This document shows, in pieces, positions 7,962 to 15,492 of a stretch of 33,224 nt of DNA; the stretch's first letter is position 1; each line of letters opens with the position of its first letter. Origin of the DNA: Gammaproteobacteria bacterium (GTDB lineage Bacteria > Pseudomonadota > Gammaproteobacteria > Pseudomonadales > Azotimanducaceae). The stretch is from NCBI GenBank assembly GCA_009839505.1, contig VXPO01000102.1, positions 1 through 33,224 on the forward strand. The letters are read 5' to 3'. Under the pieces are notes generated by a model, which was not told the origin of the DNA, ran no database searches, and worked only from the letters and a program-made list of their open reading frames with translations. A program made the position numbers and the translations under genes.

Positions 7962-8189
7962 GTGAACAGGATCAAGGCTTCGGAATTCAAGGCCAAGTGC
8001 CTCGGGGTGATGGACGAGGTGGCCCGTACGGGTGACTCGCTCGTGATCACGAAGAACGGCAAGCCTGTCGCCGTGCTGTCACCCTACGCCAAGAAGCGAG
8101 CGTCTCTGCCGGCCCTGCATCGCGGCTCCGTGGAGGTTCTCGGCGACATCGTCTCCCCCATCGACGAGCCCTGGGAGGCGGACTCGTGA
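7962..8189 (+). CDS. Phd/YefM family antitoxin, orphaned
   Basis: A 75-residue type II antitoxin. KASEFKAKCLGVMDEVARTG and SLVITKNGKPVAVLSPY are the Phd/YefM DNA-binding fold, which represses its own operon. The acidic tail (GDIVSPIDEPWEADS) is the toxin-neutralising segment, typically paired with PIN-domain (VapC-type) toxins. The GTG start follows the DUF1993 stop by one base. Its TGA overlaps the GTG of the next frame by 4 nt, the usual antitoxin-toxin coupling, but that toxin frame is only 20 codons long. The antitoxin itself looks intact. Confidence 0.85.
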   Translation: MNRIKASEFKAKCLGVMDEVARTGDSLVITKNGKPVAVLSPYAKKRASLPALHRGSVEVLGDIVSPIDEPWEADS

Positions 8190-8248
8190 TCTTGCTCGCT
8201 ACCCAGTCCTCCGCTGGCTTGATCACCGCGAAGCGTGAGCCGCTCTAG
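8186..8248 (+). pseudogene. Collapsed PIN-type toxin remnant (20 codons)
   Basis: Translation from the overlapping GTG reads MILLATQSSAGLITAKREPL and then stop. PIN toxins normally open with MILLDTH, where Asp5 is catalytic. Here it is Ala5. The ending AGLITAKREPL resembles the late LVTADxxL strand of the same fold. The simplest reading is a toxin with its middle of about 100 codons deleted and its first catalytic Asp lost. Its TAG shares the palindrome CTAG with the stop of the convergent SDR gene. Confidence 0.6.
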
Positions 8249-9162
8249 CCCTTGACGCGTGTCGCCGCGGCAACCAGTTCCCCGATGGTGTCGTTGAGCC
8301 GCGTATCGCCCCCGGCTTGCCAGCCGAGGTTCCTAAGACCCGCCGAACGCATCGGATTTCGCAACGCGTTCGTCGCAGGCGCAGGCAGTTCTCCACGAAT
8401 CCGAAGCCCCTCGGCGATCGCCGCCATGACATCGCGCGTGTCGACCGCCAGATCCGAACAGTTGAAGGCTCGCCCCGAGATAAGATCGGCCCGTGCCGTC
8501 AGCAGGATCCACACCGCGGACGCCACGTCCTGTCCATGGACCTCCGTTGCCAAGCGGGCTTCCGGCAGGGGTTCGTTGCGAACCAAGTTTAGCGCGAGAT
8601 CCAGCCACTTGGTTCGCTGCAGGGGGTAGGTGACCCCGTAGACGCCGGTGGGCCGCAAACTGCAGAAGCAGACCCCGTGGACTGCGGCAAAGGCGCTTGC
8701 GTGGGCTTCCAAGGCGAGCTTCAGCGCTCCGTAGTGCGTATCCGGTACCGGACGGGTGTCGTCGTCGACCCAGGAACCCGGCGGTGACGGTTGTCCGAAC
8801 ACCGCTCGGCTGGACATCAACACCAGCCGGGTGACGCCAGCCTCGACCGCCTTTCGCATCAACTCGACGCCACCGTGAAGATTCGACCGCCAGAATCCCG
8901 GCAAGTCGTCCCCCTCGCCGCCGCGATACCGTCCCGAGACGTGCTCGTAGGCGCAATGCACGACGGCGTCCGCATTTTCGACGAGACTGGCAAACGACGA
9001 GGAGTCGGTCATGCCGCCCTCGACCCACTCGACGTCAAGAGGCAGTTCCCGTCGATCCGACGACGCACGCACGAGAGCCCGGATAGCAACACCTTCCCGC
9101 GCCAAGCGCTCGGCGACGAACCGGCCGACGATGCCGGTCGCGCCGGTCAATGCCACGATCAC
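8245..9162 (-). CDS. NAD(P)-dependent epimerase/reductase of the extended SDR family, candidate SqdC-role protein
   Basis: A 305-residue extended short-chain dehydrogenase. The nucleotide motif TGATGIVG lies at residues 6-13 and the catalytic YxxxK is Tyr144-Lys148 (YGALK), with SSRAVFG as the preceding serine strand. The GTG start overlaps the upstream glycosyltransferase stop by 4 nt (GTGA), so translation is coupled. It is third in the order sqdB, GT8 glycosyltransferase, reductase. That matches the sqdBDC operon of Rhodobacter sphaeroides as I know it, where sqdC encodes a reductase-like protein needed for normal sulfolipid. Assignment to that role rests on gene order, not on clear sequence recognition, so other nucleotide-sugar reactions are possible. 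Confidence 0.8.
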   Translation of the reverse strand: MIVALTGATGIVGRFVAERLAREGVAIRALVRASSDRRELPLDVEWVEGGMTDSSSFASLVENADAVVHCAYEHVSGRYRGGEGDDLPGFWRSNLHGGVELMRKAVEAGVTRLVLMSSRAVFGQPSPPGSWVDDDTRPVPDTHYGALKLALEAHASAFAAVHGVCFCSLRPTGVYGVTYPLQRTKWLDLALNLVRNEPLPEARLATEVHGQDVASAVWILLTARADLISGRAFNCSDLAVDTRDVMAAIAEGLRIRGELPAPATNALRNPMRSAGLRNLGWQAGGDTRLNDTIGELVAAATRVKG

Positions 9163-9944
9163 GGGTCCGGCAGGTCCGTTGGTATCGGCTTGCCGTCCAA
9201 CACCGCGTGCCACAGATCGATCAGCGGCCGGAGTTCGGCGGCCTTCGGGTGATCCTTCTGCCAAGGTTTCTCGAACTGGTAGTGGACGACCTTGATGCTC
9301 GACCAGCGCCACATCTCGGGCAGCCGGAAGTACACGTACTGCAGGGCGTTGTAGGTGTAGGGCAGACCGTGCCAGTCCGGGAAATAGGTCTCCAGGAACG
9401 TCTGGTCCGTGCGCCGCCAGAACACGTCCGGGGTGTCCAGCCGCTCAAGCATCGCCGCGTAGGTGGCCTCGCTCGGCGCCGCGACGAAGACCCCGGAATT
9501 GAGGCGGTGGATGTCCTCCAGCGCGTGGTAGAGATTCGGTGCGGCGGAAAACTCCGGGTAGCCGAAGAGCCGGTCGATGTTCTTGATGACCAGGGTGTCC
9601 GCGTCCAAGAACACAACGCGGTCGTACCGGGTGAGCAGCCATAACGAGAGCTTGCAGAAGTTGTCCAGCGGATTGTGGAAAGACGGTTTGATGCCCTTGG
9701 TGTACGGATCTCTAGCGTGCAGCGCGCGTCGCTCGTGGCTGTCCCGGAACTCCCGGGACAGTGGCGGTTGCTTCACGCGTTCGACGACACATCCCTCTGC
9801 CCTGAGCTCGTCGAGAGTGCCGGCGCCCTCCGTCGCGAGTACCACCAACGGCCACTCGCTGCCGACGAGGCGCAGTGACCGGGCAAGTGCCAGCGCCCCC
9901 AGGCAATAGTCGGCGTTGGTGACGAGCGTGACGTAGGCGAACAC
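9159..9944 (-). CDS. sqdD: Glycosyltransferase family 8 (glycogenin-like), candidate sulfoquinovosyltransferase SqdD
   Basis: A 261-residue GT8 retaining glycosyltransferase. FLDADTLVIKNID carries the metal-binding DxD at 114-116, LNSGVFV at 148-154 is the conserved GT8 segment, and KVVHYQFEKPW gives the late metal-ligand His221. The length fits bacterial glycogenin-like enzymes. It sits 71 bp downstream of the UDP-sulfoquinovose synthase gene and overlaps the next gene by 4 nt. In Rhodobacter the GT8 protein SqdD is proposed to transfer sulfoquinovose from UDP-sulfoquinovose to the lipid acceptor, and that is the best reading here. The symbol is given on context and family, so it is moderately firm. 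Confidence 0.82.
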   Translation of the reverse strand: MFAYVTLVTNADYCLGALALARSLRLVGSEWPLVVLATEGAGTLDELRAEGCVVERVKQPPLSREFRDSHERRALHARDPYTKGIKPSFHNPLDNFCKLSLWLLTRYDRVVFLDADTLVIKNIDRLFGYPEFSAAPNLYHALEDIHRLNSGVFVAAPSEATYAAMLERLDTPDVFWRRTDQTFLETYFPDWHGLPYTYNALQYVYFRLPEMWRWSSIKVVHYQFEKPWQKDHPKAAELRPLIDLWHAVLDGKPIPTDLPDP

Positions 9945-10015
9945 GTCGCCCTCGAAGAGTTAGCGGGTTGCGGGCCGAGACGGGCGCCGGGCGGCGCTAG
10001 TTGCGACGCGGATCA

Positions 10016-11239
10016 CTAGCCCGTCTCGCCTGGCGCACCGTTGGCCTCGATCTCGGTGACCAGCTTCGAAGCGATCTCCCGGGTCCAGGCGGAGGTGCTC
10101 GGAATGCGCGACCGGTCGACGCGGTGAATGTACTTCTTCGCCACGTCGACGAGTTCGGTCAACAGGCCCGTCTGCAGCCTGATCGGATCAAGGCCGAGGG
10201 CCACGAACTGGTCGTTCCTGACACTGAGTTCGTTCTCGGCCGCCTCCTTGCGCGGGTTCGGCAGACAGGCGATCTCGGCGCCCGTCAGCTCGCTGACAAG
10301 CTTCGCGAGGTCGCGAACCCGGTGCACTTCGGTCATCTGGTTGAAGATCTTCGTGCGTTCGCCGCGCTCCGGGGGATTGGCGAGCGCGATCTCGATGCAG
10401 CGTACCGAGTCCTGGATGTGGATGAAGGCCCGGCTCTGGCCACCGGTGCCGTGAACGGTGAGCGGGTGATGGAGCGCCGCCTGGATCAGGAAGCGGTTCA
10501 GAACCGTGCCGTAGTCGCCGTCGTAGTCGAAGCGATTGATGAGCTGCTCGTGGCGCCGGGTCTGGTCCGTGTGGGTACCCCAGACGATGCCCTGATGCAG
10601 ATCGGTGATCCGTACGCCGTCGTTCTTGGCGTAGAACTGGAACAGCACCTGGTCGAGGCACTTGGTCATGTGGTAGATGCTGCCTGCGTCCGTGGGGTAG
10701 AGGATCTCGCGCGCCGTCTTGCCGCCGTCGTCCAGGGTCACGTCCACCGTCAGGTAGCCCTCCGGGATCGACGCGCCCGCGGTGGAGTAGCCGTATACGC
10801 CCATCGTGCCGAGATGAACGACGTGGGCATCGAGTTCCGTCGCCACCAAGGCGTTCAGCAGGTTGTGCGTGGCGTTGACGTTGTTGTTGACCGTGTAGGT
10901 CTTGTGGCGATCGCTCTTCATGGAGTACGGCGCCGCACGTTGTTCCGCGAAGTGGACCACGGCCTCGGGTCGCCAAGAGGCGAGCCAGTCTTTGAAGCGC
11001 TCGTAGTCGCCAGCCACGTCGATGTGTTCGAATTCGAGTGAGCGACCGCTCACTTCCTTCCAGATCCGCTGCCGCTCTTGGATCGAGTCCATCGGTGTGA
11101 GCGACTGCACGCCGAGTTCGGTGTCGATCCAGCGGCGACTCAGGTTGTCGACGACGGCAACCTCGTGATCGAGGTTGGAGAGATGTAGCGTCGTCGGCCA
11201 GCCGATGAAGCCGTCACCGCCGAGTACCGCGATTCGCAC
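10016..11239 (-). CDS. sqdB: UDP-sulfoquinovose synthase
   Basis: A 407-residue SDR enzyme that makes UDP-sulfoquinovose from UDP-glucose and sulfite using bound NAD. Diagnostic stretches are GGDGFIGWPTTLHLS (residues 7-21), DNLSRRWIDTELG, HFAEQRAAPYSMK and TYTVNNNVNATHNLL. Thr145 and the pair Tyr189/Lys193 (YHMTK) are the expected catalytic residues. The length matches the plant SQD1 and bacterial SqdB core. The GTG at 11239 starts directly at the Rossmann strand (RIAVLGGDG). It is the first gene of a minus-strand operon with the GT8 and SDR genes, and is divergent from the SMUG1-type gene across 86 bp. It implies the cell makes a sulfolipid or another sulfoquinovose glycoconjugate. Confidence 0.92.
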   Translation of the reverse strand: MRIAVLGGDGFIGWPTTLHLSNLDHEVAVVDNLSRRWIDTELGVQSLTPMDSIQERQRIWKEVSGRSLEFEHIDVAGDYERFKDWLASWRPEAVVHFAEQRAAPYSMKSDRHKTYTVNNNVNATHNLLNALVATELDAHVVHLGTMGVYGYSTAGASIPEGYLTVDVTLDDGGKTAREILYPTDAGSIYHMTKCLDQVLFQFYAKNDGVRITDLHQGIVWGTHTDQTRRHEQLINRFDYDGDYGTVLNRFLIQAALHHPLTVHGTGGQSRAFIHIQDSVRCIEIALANPPERGERTKIFNQMTEVHRVRDLAKLVSELTGAEIACLPNPRKEAAENELSVRNDQFVALGLDPIRLQTGLLTELVDVAKKYIHRVDRSRIPSTSAWTREIASKLVTEIEANGAPGETG

Positions 11240-11325
11240 GCCTACTGCACTCAAAGCTTGGTAGCGGCAGGTTACAGCACTGTTCGGGCGAACCCAAGCG
11301 CAGCGGTTGTTCACGACGTAGACTC

Positions 11326-12057
11326 GTGAACGTGTCCAGACACCCCAGTACGCCCGCGACGATCGCGCGAACGTTGTCCCGCGCGGCGGCGGAGTGCCGC
11401 TTCGGGCCACCCGTCCGCCATGTCTACAACCCGCTCGACTACGCCTGCCGGGCACACCGTGAGTACTTGGACCGTTACTGCCGAACCGAGGCGGACATCC
11501 TGCTCCTCGGAATGAACCCGGGTCCCTTCGGCATGGTGCAGACCGGGGTGCCCTTCGGCGAAGTGACCGCCGTGCGCGACTGGCTCGGCATCAACGGCGG
11601 CGTCGAAGCACCGCGGGAGCAACATCCCGCCCGGCCGGTCGAGGGATTCGCCTGCACGCGGCGGGAGATCAGCGGTCAACGCCTCTGGGGCTGGGCGAAG
11701 GCCCGTTTCGGATCCCCCGAGGCATTCTTCCGTCGGTTCTTCGTCTGGAACTACTGCCCGCTGGCCTTCCTCGAGGACTCCGGGCGCAACCGGACCCCGG
11801 ACAAGCTGCCACGCGAAGAGCGCGAGCCGCTGTATGCCGCCTGCGATGACGCCTTCGTCGACATCGTCGACTTCCTGCGGCCGAGCCTGGTCCTCGGCGT
11901 CGGCCGCTTCGGCGAAACACGCGCCCGCAAGGTGCTGGGCGACGGCATCCGGATCGGCCACATCCTTCACCCGAGTCCGGCGAGTCCCGCCGCCAATCGC
12001 GGTTGGATCGAACAGGTCGAGATACAACTCGCCCACCTGGGCGTTGCACTTCCCTAG
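11326..12057 (+). CDS. SMUG1-type single-strand-selective uracil-DNA glycosylase
   Basis: A 243-residue base-excision repair glycosylase. Motif 1, GMNPGPFGMVQTG at 62-74 with catalytic Asn64, is essentially the SMUG1 signature. Motif 2 is HPSPASPAAN at 215-224 with His215. FVWNYCPLAFLE is another family strand. It removes uracil and oxidised pyrimidines from DNA. The start is GTG at 11326, and a second GTG at 11332 is also possible. A divergent second copy of the last 18 codons survives at 13033-13086, beyond the methyltransferase gene. The next gene starts 10 bp after the stop. Confidence 0.93.
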   Translation: MNVSRHPSTPATIARTLSRAAAECRFGPPVRHVYNPLDYACRAHREYLDRYCRTEADILLLGMNPGPFGMVQTGVPFGEVTAVRDWLGINGGVEAPREQHPARPVEGFACTRREISGQRLWGWAKARFGSPEAFFRRFFVWNYCPLAFLEDSGRNRTPDKLPREEREPLYAACDDAFVDIVDFLRPSLVLGVGRFGETRARKVLGDGIRIGHILHPSPASPAANRGWIEQVEIQLAHLGVALP

Positions 12058-12067
12058 CGTTACCGCG

Positions 12068-12922
12068 ATGGCAAAAACACCGGACTGGATGGATGCCCAC
12101 GCGGCGCGGAATCTCGAACTGACGTTGCAGGCTCTGGTGTCGGGCGAATACGGCGAACCCTACCTGGATCTCGACACCGAGCCTTTTCGCAGATATCGAA
12201 CCGGGCAGCAGGCTGCCTTGCTGTCGGAACCGTGGCTGGACAAGCCAACCTGGGACTTCCTGATGAGCCGGGTCCGACCCGGCGACCGGGTACTCTGCCT
12301 GGCGGGCGGAGGCGGTCAGCAGTCCGTGATCTACTCACTGCTGGGCGCGGATGTGACGGTGTTCGACTTAACGCCGGAGCAACTCGAACGCGACCGCGCT
12401 GCAGCGCGCCACTACGGCTACGAAGTCGAGACCGTACAGGGCGACATGCGCGACCTCTCGGTGTTCGAAGACGGCCGCTTTCGCTGGGTCCATCAACCCA
12501 TTTCTCTTCTCTACGTGCCCGACCTCACACAAGTGTACGCAGGGGTCTACCGTGTCCTAGAGGGTGGCGGCAGGTACTGCTCCCAATACACCTACCCCGC
12601 TTTCTACCTGGCCGAGGACAAGGGTTGGGACGGCACGGGCTACGTGATGAGGTTCAGTCAACCCCAAATCAGCGGTCCGCTGCTCGAACGGGAATCCGAC
12701 GGGCTGGTCAACTTCGAGGAAGGCATCTCGTTCGGCGAGACCCATCACCTCCTGTCGGACATCGTCAACGGCCAAGTAGCGGCGGGATTAGTCATCAAGG
12801 GCCTGTGGGAGGATCCTCGACCTACGGGAATCTCTGCCCTCGATGGACTGAAACCCGGATCGGCGAGTCACAAGCACGCGTGTATTCCTTTCGGCATCAC
12901 CACGATCGCTGAGAAGCCCTAA
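12068..12922 (+). CDS. SAM-dependent class I methyltransferase
   Basis: A 284-residue protein. Motif I is VLCLAGGGGQQS with the acidic motif II at TVFDLTPEQLERDR, followed by TVQGDMRDLSVF (motif III). Together these form the Rossmann AdoMet site. The C-terminal 90 residues (from PAFYLAEDKG) are specific to this subfamily and may form the acceptor site. The substrate is unknown, and small-molecule rather than nucleic-acid methylation is suggested by the fold order. The gene sits between the intact SMUG1-type gene and the repeat island carrying a second SMUG1 tail, so it may have been inserted there. Confidence 0.85.
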   Translation: MAKTPDWMDAHAARNLELTLQALVSGEYGEPYLDLDTEPFRRYRTGQQAALLSEPWLDKPTWDFLMSRVRPGDRVLCLAGGGGQQSVIYSLLGADVTVFDLTPEQLERDRAAARHYGYEVETVQGDMRDLSVFEDGRFRWVHQPISLLYVPDLTQVYAGVYRVLEGGGRYCSQYTYPAFYLAEDKGWDGTGYVMRFSQPQISGPLLERESDGLVNFEEGISFGETHHLLSDIVNGQVAAGLVIKGLWEDPRPTGISALDGLKPGSASHKHACIPFGITTIAEKP

Positions 12923-12936
12923 CGCCCCCCGGAAGC

Positions 12937-13027
12937 CTCCGGATAGGGGCATCCACCTATTCCAAGGTAGGTGTCCCCTTCCTCTCCCCTACCGCTTTCT
13001 CTCACAGGTGGGTGTCCCATTCCTCTC
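12937..13027. repeat. GGTGTCCC-family repeat unit A
   Basis: A 91-bp unit beginning CTCCGGATAGGG, with an imperfect hairpin (GGGGCATCCACCT with AGGTAGGTGTCCCC). It then has a second direct GGTGTCCC box at 13011, 41 bp after the first at 12970. It matches unit B at 13103-13194, including a shared 20-mer CTCTCACAGGTGGGTGTCCC. It lies immediately after the methyltransferase gene and abuts the SMUG1 tail remnant. Confidence 0.75.
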
Positions 13028-13032
13028 ACTGT

Positions 13033-13086
13033 GGCTGGGCTGAACAGGTGGACCAGCAACTCGCCGGTCTCGGCATCGACCTTCCC
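13033..13086 (+). pseudogene. Second SMUG1 C-terminal tail (gene remnant)
   Basis: Reading in frame gives GWAEQVDQQLAGLGIDLP. The intact SMUG1-type protein ends GWIEQVEIQLAHLGVALP, so 12 of 18 residues are identical, while the DNA is about two-thirds identical. Homology begins at the NRGW point and runs to the last coding residue. The frame then continues only to a TAG at 13111-13113. No upstream part of the gene is present because repeat unit A abuts it. This looks like the tail of a diverged SMUG1 homologue trapped between repeat units A and B. Confidence 0.65.
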
Positions 13087-13102
13087 CACAACGACGCGCG
13101 CC

Positions 13103-13194
13103 CTCCCGGATAGGGACATTCACCCTTTCCAACGTGGGTGTTCCCTTCCTCTGCCCGGCATCCCTCTCTCACAGGTGGGTGTCCCTGTCGTCTC
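13103..13194. repeat. GGTGTCCC-family repeat unit B
   Basis: A 92-bp direct copy of unit A, offset by 167 bp at the shared 20-mer. It opens CTCCCGGATAGGG, carries AGGGACATTCACCC facing GTGGGTGTTCCC as a looser hairpin, and has the second box ACAGGTGGGTGTCCC at 13171-13185. It lies between the SMUG1 tail remnant and the first CoA-transferase gene. Nothing else coding is seen in 12923-13229. Confidence 0.75.
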
Positions 13195-13229
13195 TTTTTC
13201 GCTTCGGGTCGCGTTATGCTCGCCGCCCG

Positions 13230-14273
13230 ATGGATCGGGTACTTGAAATCGGGGGATACGCGGCCGGTTTCTGCGGTCGGTTGTTCGCCCAGTCCGGCTA
13301 CGACGTCGTACGAGTCGAAACCGGCGCGGACGATCCAGCCTGGGTCCGTTCCGAGGCGATGTCGTTGTTTCTTCACCCGGGGAAACGTCGCATTCGCACC
13401 GACGATCCGGAGCTGATCGCCGAACTCGCCGCAAACGCCGATATCGTCGTCGCGCAAGCCAAGGACGCCGATGGCGTCGATGCACTCAGTCTCGACGATT
13501 GGACGACGGAGGTCAAATGCGCCATCACGCCATTCGGCCGCACGGGGCCGAAGCGCAACTGGCAGGCGACGCCGAACGTACTGCTCGCCATGGGCGGCTA
13601 CACCAATCTGATGGGAGATCCCGACCGGGCACCGCTGTCGCTGCCCGGTCACTACGTCGAGTTCCAGAGCGGCGCCTTGGCCTTCACTGCCGCCAACGCC
13701 TGCCGTGTGGCTGGCGAACGCAACGCCATTGACATCGGCATGCTGGAAGTCGTCATGACGCTCAGCCAGTTCACCACCGTGATGTGGCACTGCAACCGCG
13801 TGATCCGCTCGCGCCACGGCAGCGACTTCCACTCGGTGGTGCCGTCGAACCTGTTCCGCTGCGCAGACGGCTGGATCTACATGAATATCGTGCCGACGTT
13901 CTGGGATCCGTTCACGGTGTTCCTCGAACGACCGGAACTCGCCATCGACAAACGCTTCGAAACCAACGAAAACCGTATGCGCAACCGCGACGCGCTGCAC
14001 GATCTGATAGCAGACATCCTTGCACCGCTGTCGAGGGCTGAGATCGAACGGCGCATCGACGAGTGCCGCATCCCGGTGGGCGTTGTGCAGACTTTCGACG
14101 AGGTGCTCGCCGATCGGCACTTGGCGGTTCGCGACATGTGGCAAACGCTCGCAACAGGCGACGGCGGATCGCTTCGGTCGCCGCGACCGTCGTGGCGGAT
14201 TCATGGGGAGCAGCGGGCCACCCTCGAGCTCGCCGAGCCGGACGACGGCGTGGAGCGTTGCGAGAATGGCTGA
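13230..14273 (+). CDS. CaiB/BaiF class III CoA-transferase subunit lacking the catalytic Asp
   Basis: A 347-residue family III CoA-transferase-like protein. It has the family's Rossmann start (VLEIGGYAAGFCGRLFAQSGYDVVRVE), ITPFGRTGPKRNW and the NVLLAMGGYTNLMGDPDRAP strand. Where active members have the aspartate that forms the acyl-aspartyl intermediate, this protein reads LSLPGHYVEF (Gly140-His141-Tyr142), so it should be inactive alone. The ATG at 13230 is chosen because upstream sequence is repeat unit B. A TATGCT box lies only 10 bp upstream. It overlaps the next subunit by 8 nt, which suggests a heteromer like benzylsuccinate CoA-transferase BbsE/BbsF, where only one subunit is catalytic. 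Confidence 0.85.
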   Translation: MDRVLEIGGYAAGFCGRLFAQSGYDVVRVETGADDPAWVRSEAMSLFLHPGKRRIRTDDPELIAELAANADIVVAQAKDADGVDALSLDDWTTEVKCAITPFGRTGPKRNWQATPNVLLAMGGYTNLMGDPDRAPLSLPGHYVEFQSGALAFTAANACRVAGERNAIDIGMLEVVMTLSQFTTVMWHCNRVIRSRHGSDFHSVVPSNLFRCADGWIYMNIVPTFWDPFTVFLERPELAIDKRFETNENRMRNRDALHDLIADILAPLSRAEIERRIDECRIPVGVVQTFDEVLADRHLAVRDMWQTLATGDGGSLRSPRPSWRIHGEQRATLELAEPDDGVERCENG

Positions 14274-15492
14274 CGGTCCGCTGCGGGGGATCCGCATTCT
14301 CGACCTGACCCACGTCTGGGCCGGACCGCTCGCGACCCGTGTCCTCGCCGACTTGGGCGCAACTGTCGTCAAGATCGAAGGGCCGCTCAGCCGCGGGCCG
14401 CGGCGCTACCGGGGCGGCCTGTCCATCGGCGGCTGGATCGGTGGCAGAACGCCATTGGAACCGTGGAACCTGAACGCGGTGTTCGTCAAGTTGCAGCGCA
14501 ATAAGCAGAGCGTGGCGATCGACCTCAAACACCCCGACGGCCGCGAGACGTTCCTCGAGTTGGCCCGAGAAGCGGACGTGGTCATCGAGAACTTCAGCGC
14601 CCGCGCCATGCCGGAACTGGGGCTCGACTACGACGACATCGCCGCGGTGAACCCGCGCATCATCTACGTCGCCATACCCGGCTACGGCAAGAGCGGGCCG
14701 TACCGCGAGCGCGTTGCCTTCGGGCCGTCCGTCGAAGGGCTCTCAGGGCTCACCAACGTGATGGGGTACGGCCCCGCCGAACCCCGCAACACAGCGATGG
14801 CGCTGATGGATCCCATCACCTCGGTCAACGCCACCGCAGCCGTGCTCGACGCGCTTCGCCGGCGCGAACGAACCGGCAAGGGCGCCTACGTCGAGATGTC
14901 CCTGCACGAGGGCGGCGTCAGCTATTCAGGCCCTTGGCTGATCGAGCACCAGCGTGGCGGGAAGATCGAGCCGATCGGCAACCGGCACCCGCGGATGGCG
15001 CCCCACGGCGTGTATCCCTGCGCCGGCGACGATGCCTGGATCGCCATGGCATGCCGCAACGATGACGACTGGCGGGCGTTATCCGGAGTCGTCGACGGCT
15101 TGCAAAGCGATGCCAACCTCACAACCCGTTTCGCCAACCACGACGATATAGACGCGACCATAGCGGGTTGGACGTCGTTGCAGTCGAAAGAAGAAGCGGC
15201 TGCGGCGTTGCAGACTGCCGGTGTGCCCGCGGGGCCTGTCAACGTCACGCCGGACATGACCTCCGACCCGCAGGTCCAGTCCCGAGGGTTCTTCGTCCCC
15301 GTTGAACCCGGCCCGACGCCTATGCCGGGAAATCCCATCAAGATCGCTGGTATCGGCAGCGACGACTGGACGTCCTGTCCGCGCCTCGGCGACGACAACC
15401 GCGCCGTGCTGCGGGAATGGCTGAACTACGACGCTGCCCGCCTCGCTGCGCTCGAGGGCGCCGGCGTGCTCGTGGACAAACCGCCGAAGTGA
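14266..15492 (+). CDS. CaiB/BaiF class III CoA-transferase, catalytic subunit
   Basis: A 408-residue family III CoA-transferase that moves CoA between carboxylic acids. The N-terminus GIRILDLTHVWAGPLATRVLADLGATVVKIE is the family signature. NKQSVAIDLKHPDGRE and YVAIPGYGKSGPYRERVAFGPSVEGLSG follow. Asp182 in ALMDPITS is at the catalytic position, followed by the TGKGAYVEMSLHE strand. The ATG overlaps the preceding subunit by 8 nt and the GNAT start overlaps its stop by 4 nt, so the three genes form a coupled unit. Acid substrate and CoA donor are unknown. Confidence 0.92.
   Translation: MADGPLRGIRILDLTHVWAGPLATRVLADLGATVVKIEGPLSRGPRRYRGGLSIGGWIGGRTPLEPWNLNAVFVKLQRNKQSVAIDLKHPDGRETFLELAREADVVIENFSARAMPELGLDYDDIAAVNPRIIYVAIPGYGKSGPYRERVAFGPSVEGLSGLTNVMGYGPAEPRNTAMALMDPITSVNATAAVLDALRRRERTGKGAYVEMSLHEGGVSYSGPWLIEHQRGGKIEPIGNRHPRMAPHGVYPCAGDDAWIAMACRNDDDWRALSGVVDGLQSDANLTTRFANHDDIDATIAGWTSLQSKEEAAAALQTAGVPAGPVNVTPDMTSDPQVQSRGFFVPVEPGPTPMPGNPIKIAGIGSDDWTSCPRLGDDNRAVLREWLNYDAARLAALEGAGVLVDKPPK

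Noticed and set aside
10001-11041. Plus-strand frame opposite sqdB
   Set aside because: It is antisense to an unmistakable UDP-sulfoquinovose synthase and has no ribosome site.
12937-13194. CRISPR array in the repeat island
   Set aside because: There are only two long, diverged units with a single intervening segment that encodes a gene remnant, and no cas genes.
13026-14372. Minus-strand frame running through the repeat island and the first CoA-transferase
   Set aside because: It crosses two repeat units and its sequence is Arg/Val/His-rich shadow. The island segment reads better as a plus-strand SMUG1 tail.
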